DNA of 64,000 nt from a virus: the IMG/VR virus record IMGVR_UViG_3300046821_000134, positions 16,153-80,152 of that record. One strand, written 5' to 3'. The notes beneath the pieces are model-generated. The model saw only the letters and a list, made by a program, of their open reading frames with translations. It searched no databases and was not told the DNA's origin. The position numbers and the translations under genes were made by a program. Position 1 is the stretch's first letter. Each line of letters starts with the position of its first letter. Shown piece after piece: positions 18,401 through 27,207 of this stretch.

Positions 18401-19281
18401 TCCAGTCTGTCCAACTCAAAGCGGGGGGCGCGTGTGTTGATAGTGGAGACGTATGCAATACGATAATCGTAGAGCGTCCAATTGGTATTGGTGTAGAAGA
18501 ACAAGCGCTCTTCTGGAGCTTTGTAATAGCTGTTACCAGATTGATAAGGACCACTTCCCATCAATACTGTCGTGAGCTTGGCACGCCCCTCCATTACATG
18601 GCTTAGAACATGCTCAAAGTTATTTGCCCCCTTGATGGACCTTTCGATGATGAACGTAACACGCTGCAAATCAGGGCTAGGAGTTCCTTGCCACCAGACG
18701 CTTAGGCCGACTTTGTAGCCAGCATGCAGCATAGACACGTTGTAGTCATTGCTTTGTGTGAAATACGTGCTACCTTCACCAATCTTAATCTTGGAAAGAA
18801 TCTGTGGGATAAATCCGCCACCGTCCTTCTGAATATCAATCCCCACTTCTACGTGTGTAGCTTCAGAGCTTCCTGTGTCTTGATGAATTACCTGAAGAGC
18901 TGGGATACCAAGGCTAACACGTACAGCGTTAAGGTTGGTTCCTTCCAGAGAGCGTACAATCGGAGTTGGCTTCGTGATCTTTACACCAACAGCCTTCTCT
19001 GACTCGGCAGCTTCAAACCCTGCTACAAACGTCTGGTCTACAGTGCCATTACGTCCTTGCACAGCAAACCCGTCAACATTCATGCTCCCATCTGGGTTTT
19101 GTATCGGCGTGTCAGCAATGTAGATGGATTGGAGATTATTCACAAGCCCCTCCACCGGGCCTTCTGATATTAGATCAATAATCTTCAGGAATTGTTTTGA
19201 TGTTAGTGTATCAGGAGCTTCTGTGGCTTTCTGACCTTCATCGTCATCTCCGCCACCACTACCCTTATATTTCAATAGCAT
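15478..19281 (-). CDS. Tail tip attachment protein, lambda J-like
   Basis: A 1267-residue protein with the lambda J family layout: a short Gly/Asp-rich N-terminus, then LISEGPVEGL near residue 38 (typical for J), the conserved beta baseplate-hub region, fibronectin-like domains around 800-960, and a divergent C-terminal receptor-binding part. Lambda J is 1132 residues. The last segment (about 1200-1267) is Gly/Tyr-rich. It follows K and I in lambda order and forms the central tip fibre that contacts the receptor. No internal stop seen. Confidence 0.93.
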   Translation of the reverse strand: MLLKYKGSGGGDDDEGQKATEAPDTLTSKQFLKIIDLISEGPVEGLVNNLQSIYIADTPIQNPDGSMNVDGFAVQGRNGTVDQTFVAGFEAAESEKAVGVKITKPTPIVRSLEGTNLNAVRVSLGIPALQVIHQDTGSSEATHVEVGIDIQKDGGGFIPQILSKIKIGEGSTYFTQSNDYNVSMLHAGYKVGLSVWWQGTPSPDLQRVTFIIERSIKGANNFEHVLSHVMEGRAKLTTVLMGSGPYQSGNSYYKAPEERLFFYTNTNWTLYDYRIAYVSTINTRAPRFELDRLEMWDNSLTDRIYGKCTSKYVREYVLPLSGPGQYEVRVRRITDDSTTTYLQNDIQWETFTEIIDQKLSYPYSAYIAMSVDSSQYDGIPARAYDVKGRIVKVPVNYDAVSRIYSGTWDFDTFKTSYTDNPVWCLLDLITNARYGLGKYVPIEQVDLVSFYRIAQYCDEPVPNGYGGFEPRYTCSLYMQGKEDAYKVLSDMASIFNGMIYWVNGALAISADMPDDPAWIFTNANVVDGEFIYQGSSKNTRYTTALITYVDAEDRFTEKTEYVTLPDYIVKYGVKQTSAIAVGCSSRGQAVRFGRNILLSSCALTELVSFTTGLEGAGSGLVPGSVIKVHDSNRVGKRWGGRILSATTSSVTIDSAIEVNIGDTYTLSVLLPNGTMETREVIFTSTPVLNAIGDGEKDVGLQYLAIVDSSGDVIGAYVLSSTFTVINLVTALSQAPARMAMWMLESNTIQSQLFRVVSISEKEVNQYEITGLEYNESKYAAVDEDAAFIERPISTPYRWYTPSPARLVVTDASYLDELGNIRYTALVSFTRPTFSSFSHSVLWWRYAGEQWQDAGSFTDAFKDIHLAKVGDIEVSVQHVSQYGIYSNKAYATATITGNPGIPPDVSNFLISIQGASAYFSWEVPNVTSSKNISHFVIKHSTTESSSVDWGSAVVVADKIAYPTNHINLTCRRGTYLIKAVSKAGLESVNATAIINSLDGSDDYSLIRAVPEHPYYSGAKDHVNVGGGTLFIAAGVMADWTPLADAVPLNIGIGELSEGTYYLTPLGLTETNTVRLTANMVAEGSNFLNYIGKWDNLSDVANIGGAVAADWSAIVYYRWRNKTEDPWSEWIPLSSTEATLQYAEFKIVLKSLRAGVTPVVSSLSIVVEGRNRVEGSEDIVTNSLTGTAVIEYARSFYRQPAVAIIAQNMSTGDYYEVLDKDLNGFTIIFKNSSGTPVQRTFDWIAKGYGYSYGPGGTKYIPGKPAWGYE

Positions 19282-19823
19282 TATAGCTCCCTTGTACTAA
19301 TACCTGCACTCACCACCTGACTCCCAACTAAACGTCTTCCGTATAACAATGGACGAGGATTCCCTTGCCCTGTTGTATTGAGAGTTCCTCCAAACAGGTA
19401 GGATGTTTTTCTAGCGTCATTGGCTTGCTCTGTTGCTGAAGGATTAACTCCAAACATTATCCCGATCACACCACCGACAATGAGGCCGACCCCGAGCTGA
19501 ACGGCGGTTGGTTGTTGATACACGACACCAATTATTGTGATAATTACGCCTGCTACAATCCTTGCGTAGTTACCGCTGCCCTCAAACTTAGGAAGAAACC
19601 TGATGCACTTACCTGCTGCGTTTATGTGATTCTTGATGTCTTCTTCACACGCTGTGTAATCATTAACAAGAATGCGCCAGTTATGCTGTTGAAAGTCTTT
19701 ACGGAATCCTTTGAAGCAAGCACACAGCATTGCCACAGCATGTGCAGGACTCTTCGCTGCCATCTTGTGCGTCTTGCCATATTTCTTGCCTAAAAAACCT
19801 CCAAGTTTGATGGTTGTAAGCAT
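19281..19823 (-). CDS. Tail assembly protein, lambda I-like
   Basis: A 180-residue protein. The N-terminal half has the lambda I pattern: LGGFLGKKYGKTH near residue 6 and a segment on coping with one-residue-per-subunit assembly. Two hydrophobic Gly-rich stretches lie around 95-140 (AGVIITIIGVVY; GVGLIVGGVIG), as in this family. It overlaps the K-like gene by 34 nt and abuts J. Required for tail tip assembly in lambda. Confidence 0.85.
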   Translation of the reverse strand: MLTTIKLGGFLGKKYGKTHKMAAKSPAHAVAMLCACFKGFRKDFQQHNWRILVNDYTACEEDIKNHINAAGKCIRFLPKFEGSGNYARIVAGVIITIIGVVYQQPTAVQLGVGLIVGGVIGIMFGVNPSATEQANDARKTSYLFGGTLNTTGQGNPRPLLYGRRLVGSQVVSAGISTREL

Positions 19824-20536
19824 TCTTTATTCCTCAAAACATATACAGTGTTGTCTTTCCACATGCCCGCATAGATGTCGATGCTTGACAGCCTGTTGTA
19901 GCAGTGATGCAGGATACGGCTATTGCCAATGAATATAGCAAGATGGTTAAGGCGTGTGCTTCCGCTTTGCATCACAAGGATGTCCCCGGGCTGCATATCC
20001 TTCTTAGGCACACAGAAGAAGCCAGACTTCTCCCATGTGTTGCTTGTAATCAAGTCAGCCTCTTTCCACCACTTGTCCCATCTGTATTCATCTTGTATCT
20101 CAAATCCGTAGGCAAGGTGATAATAATCTTTGACAAGGCCAAAGCAATCGTTTGTGCCTGCTACGTATGCCCTGCCAAGCAGCCTTGGAATCTCATGTGA
20201 CGGGGCGATACACTTAAAGGATTGAGACGACAAATGATACAAAATGTATGGCGTATCTGTTTGGTTACATGCTCGCACATCAGCAGGGGTGAAGCTCATC
20301 TCGTGATTCACATGGGAATGAAATACGGCAATGATTGTCCCTTGCGCTTCTGCTTTCTCTACGTCTTCTTGGCTAATCTCAAAATCAAAAGCCTTGCCTG
20401 CAACATTCTTGCACGGGATGTACTTTGTTTTAGTCTTGAGCTTAACAACAAGCCCACACACTTCCCTGTGCGGTGAGTCATGAGCTTGTTTGATGAACTC
20501 TTCTTTGTGCTTATCAACGATTGTTTGGATGTTCAT
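19790..20536 (-). CDS. Tail tip protein with JAMM and NlpC/P60 domains, lambda K-like
   Basis: A 248-residue two-domain protein. The N-terminal MPN/JAMM-type metalloprotease domain shows Glu25, HSH at 73-75 and Asp86. The C-terminal NlpC/P60 peptidase domain shows Cys130 (NDCFGL) and His197 (NHLAIFIG). This fusion is the lambda gpK architecture and is thought to cut peptidoglycan cross-bridges during entry and to act in tip assembly. It lies between L and I in canonical order. Confidence 0.92.
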   Translation of the reverse strand: MNIQTIVDKHKEEFIKQAHDSPHREVCGLVVKLKTKTKYIPCKNVAGKAFDFEISQEDVEKAEAQGTIIAVFHSHVNHEMSFTPADVRACNQTDTPYILYHLSSQSFKCIAPSHEIPRLLGRAYVAGTNDCFGLVKDYYHLAYGFEIQDEYRWDKWWKEADLITSNTWEKSGFFCVPKKDMQPGDILVMQSGSTRLNHLAIFIGNSRILHHCYNRLSSIDIYAGMWKDNTVYVLRNKECLQPSNLEVF

Positions 20537-20544
20537 ATCAGAGC

Positions 20545-21249
20545 CTATCGAATGATGCCGACAGCAGGGAATACGCCAATGGGGAGCACGCCTTGTTGTC
20601 CGTAACGAAGCTGGCAGCCTACTAATGTTTTACTGCACCGATCTGTTGCAAGAGATCCTGTTGGATCATTGTTGATGTCCGCCACAGGCCCTCCTGTGTA
20701 TCCACATCCATCCCCCCTGTACTCCCACACACAATGTGAAGCAGAACAAGGGAGAGCAGGAAGCGTTACGCCTGTTAAATCCCAAGGGACACACAGCTCA
20801 AACTCTACAACAGCTTTGCTCTCAAGGCTCTTACGATCAATAAACCACACCTCATCAGAGAATGTGGCTTCATCGTCAGCATCTGGGTTGATGCCCCCAT
20901 AATTATCTGGATCAAGGAACTTTGCAAATGTACGCTGTCGTGTAATCTTAGCCCCTACAAGATCATCCATATCTTGTAGCATTGCTGAGATGAGTCCTGT
21001 AACATTGGACACTCTAAGCGTAGGCCGGGGAGTTTGTTTGTTCCCGCTCATCTCGAAGCCTGTAGCTTCAATTGGCATAGGGAGGTATTCAATCCCCTTC
21101 CACCACACAGATTGCTGGCCTGTGATGTACATATTATGGAAATAGAATAACTGAGAGACACCGATAACAGTGAGGTCAAGAACGTATAAATCAACCACAC
21201 CGGATGTTGTCAGCTTCTGAGACTCCTGTGCGATTTTAGGATTCATCAT
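20545..21249 (-). CDS. Minor tail protein, lambda L-like
   Basis: A 234-residue protein with the C-terminal Cys cluster of the lambda L family (CSASHC, GDGCGYTGG, later two more Cys). In lambda this cluster binds an iron-sulfur cluster in the tail tip. The N-terminus carries the typical DLYVLDLT strand. Its ATG overlaps the M-like gene stop by 4 nt. Confidence 0.9.
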   Translation of the reverse strand: MMNPKIAQESQKLTTSGVVDLYVLDLTVIGVSQLFYFHNMYITGQQSVWWKGIEYLPMPIEATGFEMSGNKQTPRPTLRVSNVTGLISAMLQDMDDLVGAKITRQRTFAKFLDPDNYGGINPDADDEATFSDEVWFIDRKSLESKAVVEFELCVPWDLTGVTLPALPCSASHCVWEYRGDGCGYTGGPVADINNDPTGSLATDRCSKTLVGCQLRYGQQGVLPIGVFPAVGIIR

Positions 21250-21587
21250 TCAAACACCTCCTCAAATGTTACAGATAATTCTTCGTACCCCGGGTTAGCA
21301 ATTGTTCTCGTCATCTGCCCATCTTTAACAATGAACAACCCTGTGGCGCCAACAGGAGGAGTCCATGTGAATGTGGCATAGCTTCCTGTTGCCTTAAGAA
21401 ATGTGACAAGCTCTGTCATTTCTGCCGGGGAGTATTTGAATGTCAAGGGCCATACACGCTGCGTAGAATTGATTCCGTTAGCAGAGCGTTGCTCATAGCC
21501 ATCCCCGAATTTTGTACGGAGAACATTCTGAATTGTTTGTTCTTGTGCTCCGTATTCTGGTTTAAACTTAGTTGGTAGAGTAGCCAT
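21246..21587 (-). CDS. Minor tail protein, lambda M-like
   Basis: A 113-residue protein with the hallmark FGDGYEQR motif and a Trp-containing strand pattern (WPLTFKY, TFTWTPP) of the lambda M / tail-tip ring family. It has its own strong promoter at 21609-21637, so tip genes can be expressed independently of the tape measure gene. Confidence 0.9.
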   Translation of the reverse strand: MATLPTKFKPEYGAQEQTIQNVLRTKFGDGYEQRSANGINSTQRVWPLTFKYSPAEMTELVTFLKATGSYATFTWTPPVGATGLFIVKDGQMTRTIANPGYEELSVTFEEVFE

Positions 21588-21608
21588 AAAACACCTTTCT
21601 TTACTAAC

Positions 21609-21637
21609 ATTATATCATACAAAGAGGGGAAAGTCAA
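21609..21637 (-). promoter_or_regulatory. Sigma70-type promoter for the tail tip genes
   Basis: Reading leftward: TTGACT (21637-21632), 17-bp spacer, TATAAT (21614-21609), about 20 bp before the M-like start codon. The ribosome binding site AAAGGTG follows. Confidence 0.75.
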
Positions 21638-21666
21638 TGTATCCCATGACAATCCCCTCCCTTTAT

Positions 21667-24600
21667 TTATGCAGCTTTGGCAAGCATCCCGCCCGGGCGT
21701 TTCTCTTCAGCAATCTTCCTGACAATCATGGTGTTAATCATGTTGGCAAATTGCTTACCCTCAGTCCCATCAGAAGACGTTGAGGTTGTTGCAGAGTCTC
21801 CTACGATGTTAATAGTCGTATTCACTTGCACACCTCCACTGCTTTGCCCTGACACATTCACTCCTAAGTCACCTTGACGTGTTCTTGTCAAAGGCATTAC
21901 AGCCTCTCCGGCACGATTAGAACGTTCTTCTCCCATCACACCGAGAGAAGAGAACCCGCCTCCAGAGGCAAACTGGAATGCTGTGGGCTTGCTGTAGATG
22001 CCGTTTGTGAAGGAACCTCCTTGGGCGAACTGAGATGCACCAGAGAAGGCGTTTCCTTGCGCAGATTGCACAGGGCCTACAAAGTCAGCACTCCCGGGAG
22101 TCCCAACGCTGCTCCCCATCCCCACCATAGCCTGTACAGCCTTGAGCAACAGCAGCTTAGTGGTCATCTGCACAATTATCTTGAGCATTGACTTCCCAAA
22201 CTCCTGCGCATCCATCTTCCCTGTCATGAAGAAATCAGACAGAGTGTTCTCCATCAAGGAGAAGCCAGAGGAGAAGGCGCCTGCGGACACATCTTGAGCT
22301 TTGCCTATTGACGTATAGAAGCTCTCCCATCCCTTTTGGATATCAGGCTTGATGGGGGCATTCTGTACAATCTTTGTCTGCTCAACACCAAACTGCTTAA
22401 GCATCTCGATTCTCTTTTCATACAGAGCAATCTCTTTTTCATGATTAACGGTGCTATCCCCTCTGAGCACAGCAATCTTACCCTCTGCCTCTGCTACTTT
22501 TTCGGCAACCTCTGCACTCAGCTTCATAAGATCGTTGTGCCGCTTCTTGGCTTCAGAGTCCATGTTGGTTGCATCAGCGTCTTGGTGATACTCCCTCCTT
22601 AGAAGGGCCGATGCAGAGGTTTGTTGTGCAGCAAGCTCTATATTGTCATTAGCAACTTTCTGACTATTAGCTTCTGCAGCCGCCAGCTTCTCTGAAGCAT
22701 TCTTACGCTCAAGGGCAGCAATGGCCCATTCAGCGGCCATCTTCGTTCCGTAGTCTGTTGCCTTGTTGGATGCTTCCTGAGCTTCAGCCAGCTTCTTCTG
22801 CGTCTCTGTCATCCGGGAAGATTCAAGCCCGTTGGCAGCTATGACCTGAGTATTCCTGTCTATAGCATCGGCAGCTACATTGGCAGCATCTCCAATGTCA
22901 AGCCATCCTTGAGCTTCTTTAGTAGAGTCTTGAAGCCCCTTGCGCTTTGGTTCCTCAGCAACAATCAATTTAAGCCATTTAAGCTCTTCTTGAAGAACTG
23001 CAATGTTTGTGTCTTTCTTAGGATTAGCAAGCGCTTTCTCTACGGCAAGAAGACGCTTACCCTTCTCTGTCATCTTGTCGTACTCAGCCCCCTTTGTTGT
23101 ATATCCTTCGATGTCTAGCAGGATGGCTTCATACTCAGCTTCAAGAGTGTTCTGACGTGTCACACCACCAGAGAGCTTTTTAGGCTCATTCTGCTCGTTG
23201 AGCTTCTTGATGCGGTCTTCAATACTCTTAATCGTCTCAAGAGTGGCTTTAGTCTGAGGTTGTGTCTTCAGGAAAGACATATCAGCAGAGAGCTTGTTTA
23301 TTTCTGTCTGACGCTTCTTAATCTCGTCATAGCCCTCGGCCTGCTTTGTAATAGCCTTGACTTTCTCTTCCTGAATTTTATTAGAGGCAGAGGCTTTTTC
23401 AGCACTACGTTGAGCTTCCGATAACGTGATGATCTTAAGCGCAGATGCTATTTCTGCATCATAGCTTTTTAGGCGCTCTTGAGTACGCCGCTTTGTTTCT
23501 TCGTTAGCGGAAATGAGCTTCTTTTCTTCCGTTTGCCTATTTACAAGAAGGGTGTTATATTTTTCTGTAGCGGCAGAAAGAGCGTCTTGGTGATCAGTCC
23601 CTCCGCTAAGGCTATCCTTAACACTCTGCCAGAAGTTACCGAAAGAGGCCTTGGTATCAGCCCAACCGCGTGACATTAGACCCTGCCCTGCGACGATTCT
23701 GTTGGTCATAGAATCATGGGCATCAGCAAGCAGGGTCTCTGCCATTGCTGTAGCTTCGTACTCTTTCCCTTGCTTCTTAAGTTCTGCAAGGTTTTCTCTT
23801 TGAGTCGTTGTAAGAAATCTGTATTTGGTATCAAGCCTATCAAGAGCCTCAACGGGAGATTCTGCCAAAGAGGCATACTCCTCTACAACCTTGTCTATGT
23901 CTTGGCCTGTAGCTGCAGCAAACTTAGCAGAAGATGTAGCAATACGCTCTACGTTTTGTCCTGCAATCTTTGCAGAAGACGCAATTGCAAGCATAGCCTC
24001 CGAGGCAAGATCAGACCTGCCAGAAGCCTCTCCAGCAGCCTTAGACATTGCGTTGAAAGAGTCAGTTGATAACCCAACGTAATTATTAGTTAAGATCAGG
24101 GCTTTCTGGATTTCCTCTTGAGCTGTTGCAGCCTTGTAGAAAGCAAAGGCTGTTGCGCCAACTGCTATAGCCAGCAACGTCCAAGGATTCAGCAAAGCAC
24201 TGAGCAACGTAGAGCCAAGAGCCTTAGCTGCCCCTCCTACAGACCCAAACACATCCCGCAACTGTCCGCCCTGCTGGAGCATAATCAGGAACGGATTCTG
24301 TCCGCCAGCAAGCTGTGTTGCAATGTCAGTGAGCTGTGCAGGCACTGTGTTCATGGCAGCACGATATGCCTTGGTGGACATTGTGCCTTGCTGTAGTGTT
24401 TTATCAACTCCTCGAAGGCTGGCTAAAAGAGGTGCGGCTTGGGCAGTTACTCCCTCTCTTGCTGCTTTATATTCAAGCCACCCTATCTTTCCGCTCTCAG
24501 CGTAGATTACTTCACGTTTCAGCTCTTTTAGGACGTTCTGTTGTGAGCGGGTAAGGGCGTCTGAATCACTCCCACTGCCCCCACTCTTTCCGCCTCCACT

Positions 24601-25035
24601 GCTAGCAGACACTGTAGCATTTCCTGCAGAGCGCCCTACAGAAGACAATACCCCGGCAGAGCCCTTCATCTCATTCAGGAGGTCACGCGTTACTGCTAGC
24701 TGTGCATTGAATGCTGCCATCCCTGCCACAGAGCTATTCAGTTTATCTACGGCTGTAGCAAGGGCTGAGAATGATGTAGAAACGCCCTTATAGGATTGCC
24801 CTAAATTAGAGATTCCCTTAGTATTCGTCTTGATGTCACGAATAGCCCCTGACAGGCTCTTTACGCCAGATGTGGCTGCATCAAGGGTGATAGCTGCGAA
24901 GTCTTCCAAGGCTTGCTTGGCAGCGTTAATAGCTGGAGCCCCTTCTTGGGCTGTCTTGGAGAATTTCCCGAGGGCATTAGCAGCAGGAATTATCCCTTTT
25001 GCTTTCACCTCAACTGAGATAGATTTGATATCCAT
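21667..25035 (-). CDS. Tape measure protein, lambda H-like
   Basis: A 1122-residue, helix-rich, Ala/Lys/Glu-rich protein. Hydrophobic stretches near residues 255-300 (a Gly/Ala segment, then NPWTLLAIAVGATAF) fit the membrane-active part. Long coiled coils run through the middle. A Gly/Phe-rich C-terminal region (ASGGGFSSLGVMGEE) carries the typical aspect of a processed C-terminus. At about 1.5 angstrom per residue the tail would be roughly 170 nm (inference). It is flanked by a terminator upstream and a promoter downstream. Confidence 0.95.
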   Translation of the reverse strand: MDIKSISVEVKAKGIIPAANALGKFSKTAQEGAPAINAAKQALEDFAAITLDAATSGVKSLSGAIRDIKTNTKGISNLGQSYKGVSTSFSALATAVDKLNSSVAGMAAFNAQLAVTRDLLNEMKGSAGVLSSVGRSAGNATVSASSGGGKSGGSGSDSDALTRSQQNVLKELKREVIYAESGKIGWLEYKAAREGVTAQAAPLLASLRGVDKTLQQGTMSTKAYRAAMNTVPAQLTDIATQLAGGQNPFLIMLQQGGQLRDVFGSVGGAAKALGSTLLSALLNPWTLLAIAVGATAFAFYKAATAQEEIQKALILTNNYVGLSTDSFNAMSKAAGEASGRSDLASEAMLAIASSAKIAGQNVERIATSSAKFAAATGQDIDKVVEEYASLAESPVEALDRLDTKYRFLTTTQRENLAELKKQGKEYEATAMAETLLADAHDSMTNRIVAGQGLMSRGWADTKASFGNFWQSVKDSLSGGTDHQDALSAATEKYNTLLVNRQTEEKKLISANEETKRRTQERLKSYDAEIASALKIITLSEAQRSAEKASASNKIQEEKVKAITKQAEGYDEIKKRQTEINKLSADMSFLKTQPQTKATLETIKSIEDRIKKLNEQNEPKKLSGGVTRQNTLEAEYEAILLDIEGYTTKGAEYDKMTEKGKRLLAVEKALANPKKDTNIAVLQEELKWLKLIVAEEPKRKGLQDSTKEAQGWLDIGDAANVAADAIDRNTQVIAANGLESSRMTETQKKLAEAQEASNKATDYGTKMAAEWAIAALERKNASEKLAAAEANSQKVANDNIELAAQQTSASALLRREYHQDADATNMDSEAKKRHNDLMKLSAEVAEKVAEAEGKIAVLRGDSTVNHEKEIALYEKRIEMLKQFGVEQTKIVQNAPIKPDIQKGWESFYTSIGKAQDVSAGAFSSGFSLMENTLSDFFMTGKMDAQEFGKSMLKIIVQMTTKLLLLKAVQAMVGMGSSVGTPGSADFVGPVQSAQGNAFSGASQFAQGGSFTNGIYSKPTAFQFASGGGFSSLGVMGEERSNRAGEAVMPLTRTRQGDLGVNVSGQSSGGVQVNTTINIVGDSATTSTSSDGTEGKQFANMINTMIVRKIAEEKRPGGMLAKAA

Positions 25036-25047
25036 GCTTCCCTCACA

Positions 25048-25078
25048 TAAAAATAAAAGCTACGCCCGAAGGCGTAGC
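25048..25078 (-). terminator. Intrinsic terminator between tail chaperones and tape measure gene
   Basis: On the - strand GCTACGCC, loop TTCG, GGCGTAGC (stem bases 25059-25078) is followed by TTTTATTTTTAT. It is a very strong terminator inside the late operon, so tape measure expression is throttled to readthrough. Confidence 0.85.
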
Positions 25079-25081
25079 ATG

Positions 25082-25893
25082 TCAGCGTCTTGCTGATTTA
25101 GGAGCCTTACTTCCTGTATTAACAGGGTGAAGTTTTCTCCAAGCATCAAGATAAATTTCATCACAACTTGTGAAAACTTGTAGTTCCACTGTGTTCAAAT
25201 GTTTTCCAAGACAAGCACAATATCCACTCATGTCTTGCCACGTCAAAGGAAGCGGGCTTCCTGACATTGAATCAAACCCCCTGCGCCTGCTTAATTCCAG
25301 AAACTCATTCCAATAGTATTTCAGGCTAATAGGAACGGATGCCTTTCTATATGCAATCAACTCTGGAACGATCTTCTCTTGCTTCTCAAGGGCAAGCATG
25401 TGTGTGTATTCATTAACACCACTCTTGCCCTTTGGAAGCATCATTGTGAAGAAAGAATCTGCATAACTCAGGAGGCTTGACAGTTTTTTTCCAGCATCGT
25501 ATCAACGTCCATCACTGCTGCAGCCACTTGCCCTGCCAGCCATTCATGCTTGATGAACAAATCATATGCTTTGTCTTGGGAGAACTTAACGTCCTTGCCA
25601 CCAACCTTGACGCCTTCCCATCCTTCACAGCACATGGAAAGCATCTTGGCAGTATTCTTACGCTTCTCTTCTTCGTCGGGGGTGGTGTCTTCCTTCTTAC
25701 ATTTCTCAAGGTATGCGTTGAACACAGCAATACCCTTCTTGAATGCTTCAGAGCCAACCCCCTTCACCTTAATCTTCATATCTGAGGGGTCACCAGCTTT
25801 AGTGCCTTTAGCCTTATTGTCAGCCGGGTAAACAATAACAATGTCCATCCCGTCTTCTACGGCCTTCTGAAAATCAAATTCGTCCAATTCCAT
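25082..25893 (-). CDS. Tail assembly chaperone fusion, GT-like (-1 frameshift product)
   Basis: A predicted 270-residue fusion: 137 codons of the upstream chaperone, then a -1 shift at A-AAA-AAC (25489-25483) into the downstream frame, which stays open for 133 residues to the stop at 25082. The downstream frame also has its own ATG (25444), but no good ribosome binding site precedes it, and its first codons after the slip are open. In lambda, GT recruits tail tube subunits to the tape measure. The sequence shows the slip site and open frames; actual frameshifting is inferred. Confidence 0.85.
25468..25893 (-). CDS. Tail assembly chaperone, lambda G-like
   Basis: A 141-residue acidic protein. 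I chose the ATG at 25893, with AAGGATAATAAG immediately upstream, rather than an in-frame start at 25941 that would run through a terminator hairpin. The product is mostly helical with a Lys-rich middle. Near its 3' end lies the A-AAA-AAC slip site; unshifted ribosomes stop six codons later. Position between tail tube and tape measure genes is the universal one for these chaperones. Confidence 0.88.
   Translation of the reverse strand: MELDEFDFQKAVEDGMDIVIVYPADNKAKGTKAGDPSDMKIKVKGVGSEAFKKGIAVFNAYLEKCKKEDTTPDEEEKRKNTAKMLSMCCEGWEGVKVGGKDVKFSQDKAYDLFIKHEWLAGQVAAAVMDVDTMLEKNCQAS
25483..25489 (-). promoter_or_regulatory. Programmed -1 ribosomal frameshift site A-AAA-AAC
   Basis: On the - strand the zero frame reads GAA AAA AAC, so the heptamer AAAAAAC fits X-XXY-YYZ exactly. 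After a -1 slip the frame continues without a stop into the T-like ORF. No strong downstream pseudoknot is obvious by eye. Confidence 0.85.
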
Positions 25894-25910
25894 CTTATTA
25901 TCCTTTATGT

Positions 25911-25953
25911 TAAAAAGCAGGCGTGTGAAGCCTTTGCGCAAACCTCACACGCC
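25911..25953 (-). terminator. Intrinsic terminator after the tail tube gene
   Basis: On the - strand GGCGTGTGA (25953-25945) pairs with TCACACGCC (25928-25920) around a loop containing TTTGCGCAAA, followed by TGCTTTTTAA. It separates the abundant tail tube message from the low-abundance chaperones. Confidence 0.75.
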
Positions 25954-25978
25954 CTTAGAAGGAGAAAGCTATTTACAA

Positions 25979-27193
25979 TTAAGCAATCTCTTGGATGATG
26001 ATAGAAGAATCATCATATGCAGTACCCGTAGCACCTTCGCGGTACAGAGCGTTAAAGCTGATTTCTTGAGTAAGACCGCCAGTGCTACCATCGTTAGGTG
26101 TTGCAGAACCGAGCTTCACACGACCCATCTTAAACACGATGTCCTTGCCGCCATCGCCCTTCATCCAGAATGCCAGAGTGATTTCATCTTCATCACGGAA
26201 CTTCTCGAAGAGGGCGTCATTCTCGAAGTAGGCGGTAACAGTGCCAGACACTTCAATACGACCTTGGAAGATAGCTGCCGAAGGACGCGTGCCATCAGGC
26301 TGCAAGTTACCAACAACAGATGATGCTTCCAGATTACCTTGTACTTCAAAGTCAAGACCTGTAACCAGAACAGCCGGGGCACCGTCCATCATCAGGAATG
26401 CCTTATTGCCAGCCATAACGCTTGAAGCATACGCAGCTTGCGGAGCTGTGAAGTAGCGTACTGCGGCTGTCTTCATGTCCTTAGCTTGCACGTCAAAATC
26501 TACAGTGCCCATTGCATCAGGCTGCAGAGAGAACGATGCAGAGCCAAACTTACAGCCAGTAGCCAGTCGGCTAACACCAATGTCAGCGTAGAACTGCTCA
26601 ACCGTGTAGCTATCATCTGTGCGGTTAGCCACTTCAGCAGGAACACCGAGCTTCTTACCAGCAACAGTGATAACAACGGAATCGCCAGCAGCCTTGGTAA
26701 CGAGCGTCACGCCACTCAGCACCATCTTGCCAGCCGTGAGAGACATAATCATTGCACGACCATTGTTAGCCGTTGCAGGGGCTGTGAATCCAGTGATATC
26801 TACGACATCACCAATCTTGTAGCCACCTGTAATGAACCCGTTGCCAGAGTCGTTCAGGGAGTTATCTACAGCGCTCGAAGCCACGGTAATCTTAGTGCTT
26901 GTAGCACCAGTGACAAACACGCCACGAAGCAAACATTCGTACATTGGAGTGTGACTGCCTGTGGCGATTTCATCAGCCAGCGTACCAGAAACAACGTCCG
27001 TACCACTACGAGATTCACCAACCTGAGCATGTGAGTTAATACGATCAGACGAGAACGATTCACGAGAAAGAGCAAGGTCAAGATTAACCCGAGGGATGTA
27101 ACGAGCTGAAGTGGAGCCTGCTGCTGGAGCTGTCCCCCACACCGTTTCCTTATGTATAACAACTACTTTGTTAATTCCTGATGCGAAGGCCAT
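25979..27193 (-). CDS. Major tail tube protein
   Basis: A 404-residue beta-rich protein starting MAFASGINKVV with a WGTAPAAG segment, the typical opening of siphovirus tail tube proteins of the larger type. It contains Ig-like inserts (about 120-190) and ends in a DSSIIIQEIA strand. It lies between the tail terminator and the chaperones and is followed by a terminator, as expected for the most abundant tail protein. Confidence 0.88.
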   Translation of the reverse strand: MAFASGINKVVVIHKETVWGTAPAAGSTSARYIPRVNLDLALSRESFSSDRINSHAQVGESRSGTDVVSGTLADEIATGSHTPMYECLLRGVFVTGATSTKITVASSAVDNSLNDSGNGFITGGYKIGDVVDITGFTAPATANNGRAMIMSLTAGKMVLSGVTLVTKAAGDSVVITVAGKKLGVPAEVANRTDDSYTVEQFYADIGVSRLATGCKFGSASFSLQPDAMGTVDFDVQAKDMKTAAVRYFTAPQAAYASSVMAGNKAFLMMDGAPAVLVTGLDFEVQGNLEASSVVGNLQPDGTRPSAAIFQGRIEVSGTVTAYFENDALFEKFRDEDEITLAFWMKGDGGKDIVFKMGRVKLGSATPNDGSTGGLTQEISFNALYREGATGTAYDDSSIIIQEIA

Positions 27194-27207
27194 TTAAGTT
27201 CCTTTAT

